This document shows, in pieces, positions 63,971-64,000 of a stretch of 64,000 nt of DNA. Made by a program: the position numbers and the translations under genes. The DNA is from an uncultured Prevotellaceae bacterium (GTDB lineage Bacteria; Bacteroidota; Bacteroidia; Bacteroidales; Bacteroidaceae): assembly GCA_902775475.1 (NCBI GenBank), contig CACYME010000003.1:1-64000 (forward strand). The letters run 5' to 3'. The notes below the pieces were generated by a model. That model had not been told where the DNA came from, searched no databases, and saw nothing but the letters and a program-made list of their open reading frames with translations. Numbering within the stretch: position 1 is the first letter of the stretch; each line of letters opens with the position of its first letter.

Positions 63971-64000
63971 ATATCAACAAATTAAAAAAACATTTAAGCA

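Overview
The window looks like chromosomal DNA of a Bacteroidales bacterium, most probably Prevotellaceae. The grounds are BspA-type leucine-rich repeat surface proteins, Bacteroidetes promoters (TTTG or TTGG, 19-20 bases, TAnnTTTG), a PorW/SprE type IX secretion lipoprotein, an RprXY-like two-component pair, class 3 fructose bisphosphatase, and the Bacteroidetes order of atp genes. The species assignment is inference.

Layout. 1-5.4 kb: the 3' end of a frameshifted BspA-like gene, a CotH-domain secreted protein and glyA. 5.4-10.6 kb: a minus-strand run tatA-tatC-membrane polyferredoxin-Tat-signal aldo/keto reductase-CobW-type GTPase, which reads as an exported redox module beside its own exporter. 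10.7-15.3 kb: TPR protein, RluA-type pseudouridine synthase, HD phosphohydrolase, menA, rlmH and a DUF4491-type membrane protein. 15.5-18.6 kb: a rhamnogalacturonan acetylesterase-like gene, then 1.6 kb of palindromic repeats ending in a promoter and a candidate structured RNA with a terminator. 18.6-26.4 kb: an operon of four secreted proteins and one 56-residue protein. It combines a Cthe_2159-type beta-helix protein, two LRR-cohesin-dockerin proteins and a cohesin-like protein. 26.5-43 kb: C69 dipeptidase, miaB, a TolB-like lipoprotein with a DUF6057-type membrane protein, ilvD, a class A penicillin-binding protein, rprXY, folK and maeB. 43.2-47 kb: a TetR regulator, then an SGNH hydrolase and an MBOAT acyltransferase that probably O-acetylate a glycan.

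47-50.7 kb is a decaying accessory island. It holds a ~400-base repeat element, a HigA-type antitoxin beside a 28-residue toxin remnant, a DpnD-like protein, a large nested hairpin, an N-terminally truncated DpnII-type endonuclease, its DpnA-type methylase, and an HD-domain pseudogene ending at a tRNA-Arg. 50.8-64 kb is core again: PP2C-like phosphatase, tRNA-Pro, aroA, porW/sprE, an amidohydrolase-monooxygenase fusion, fbp and the start of the atp operon.

Three kinds of unexplained repeat recur. The first is a ~400-base noncoding element (17.4, 47.0 and 58.1 kb). The second is a GC-rich palindrome (CTCCCCTCCC...GGGAGGGG) that has entered coding sequences in frame. The third is a set of inverted arrays of 7-base units between genes. 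The most promising possible new system is the cohesin/dockerin LRR operon with its structured leader RNA.
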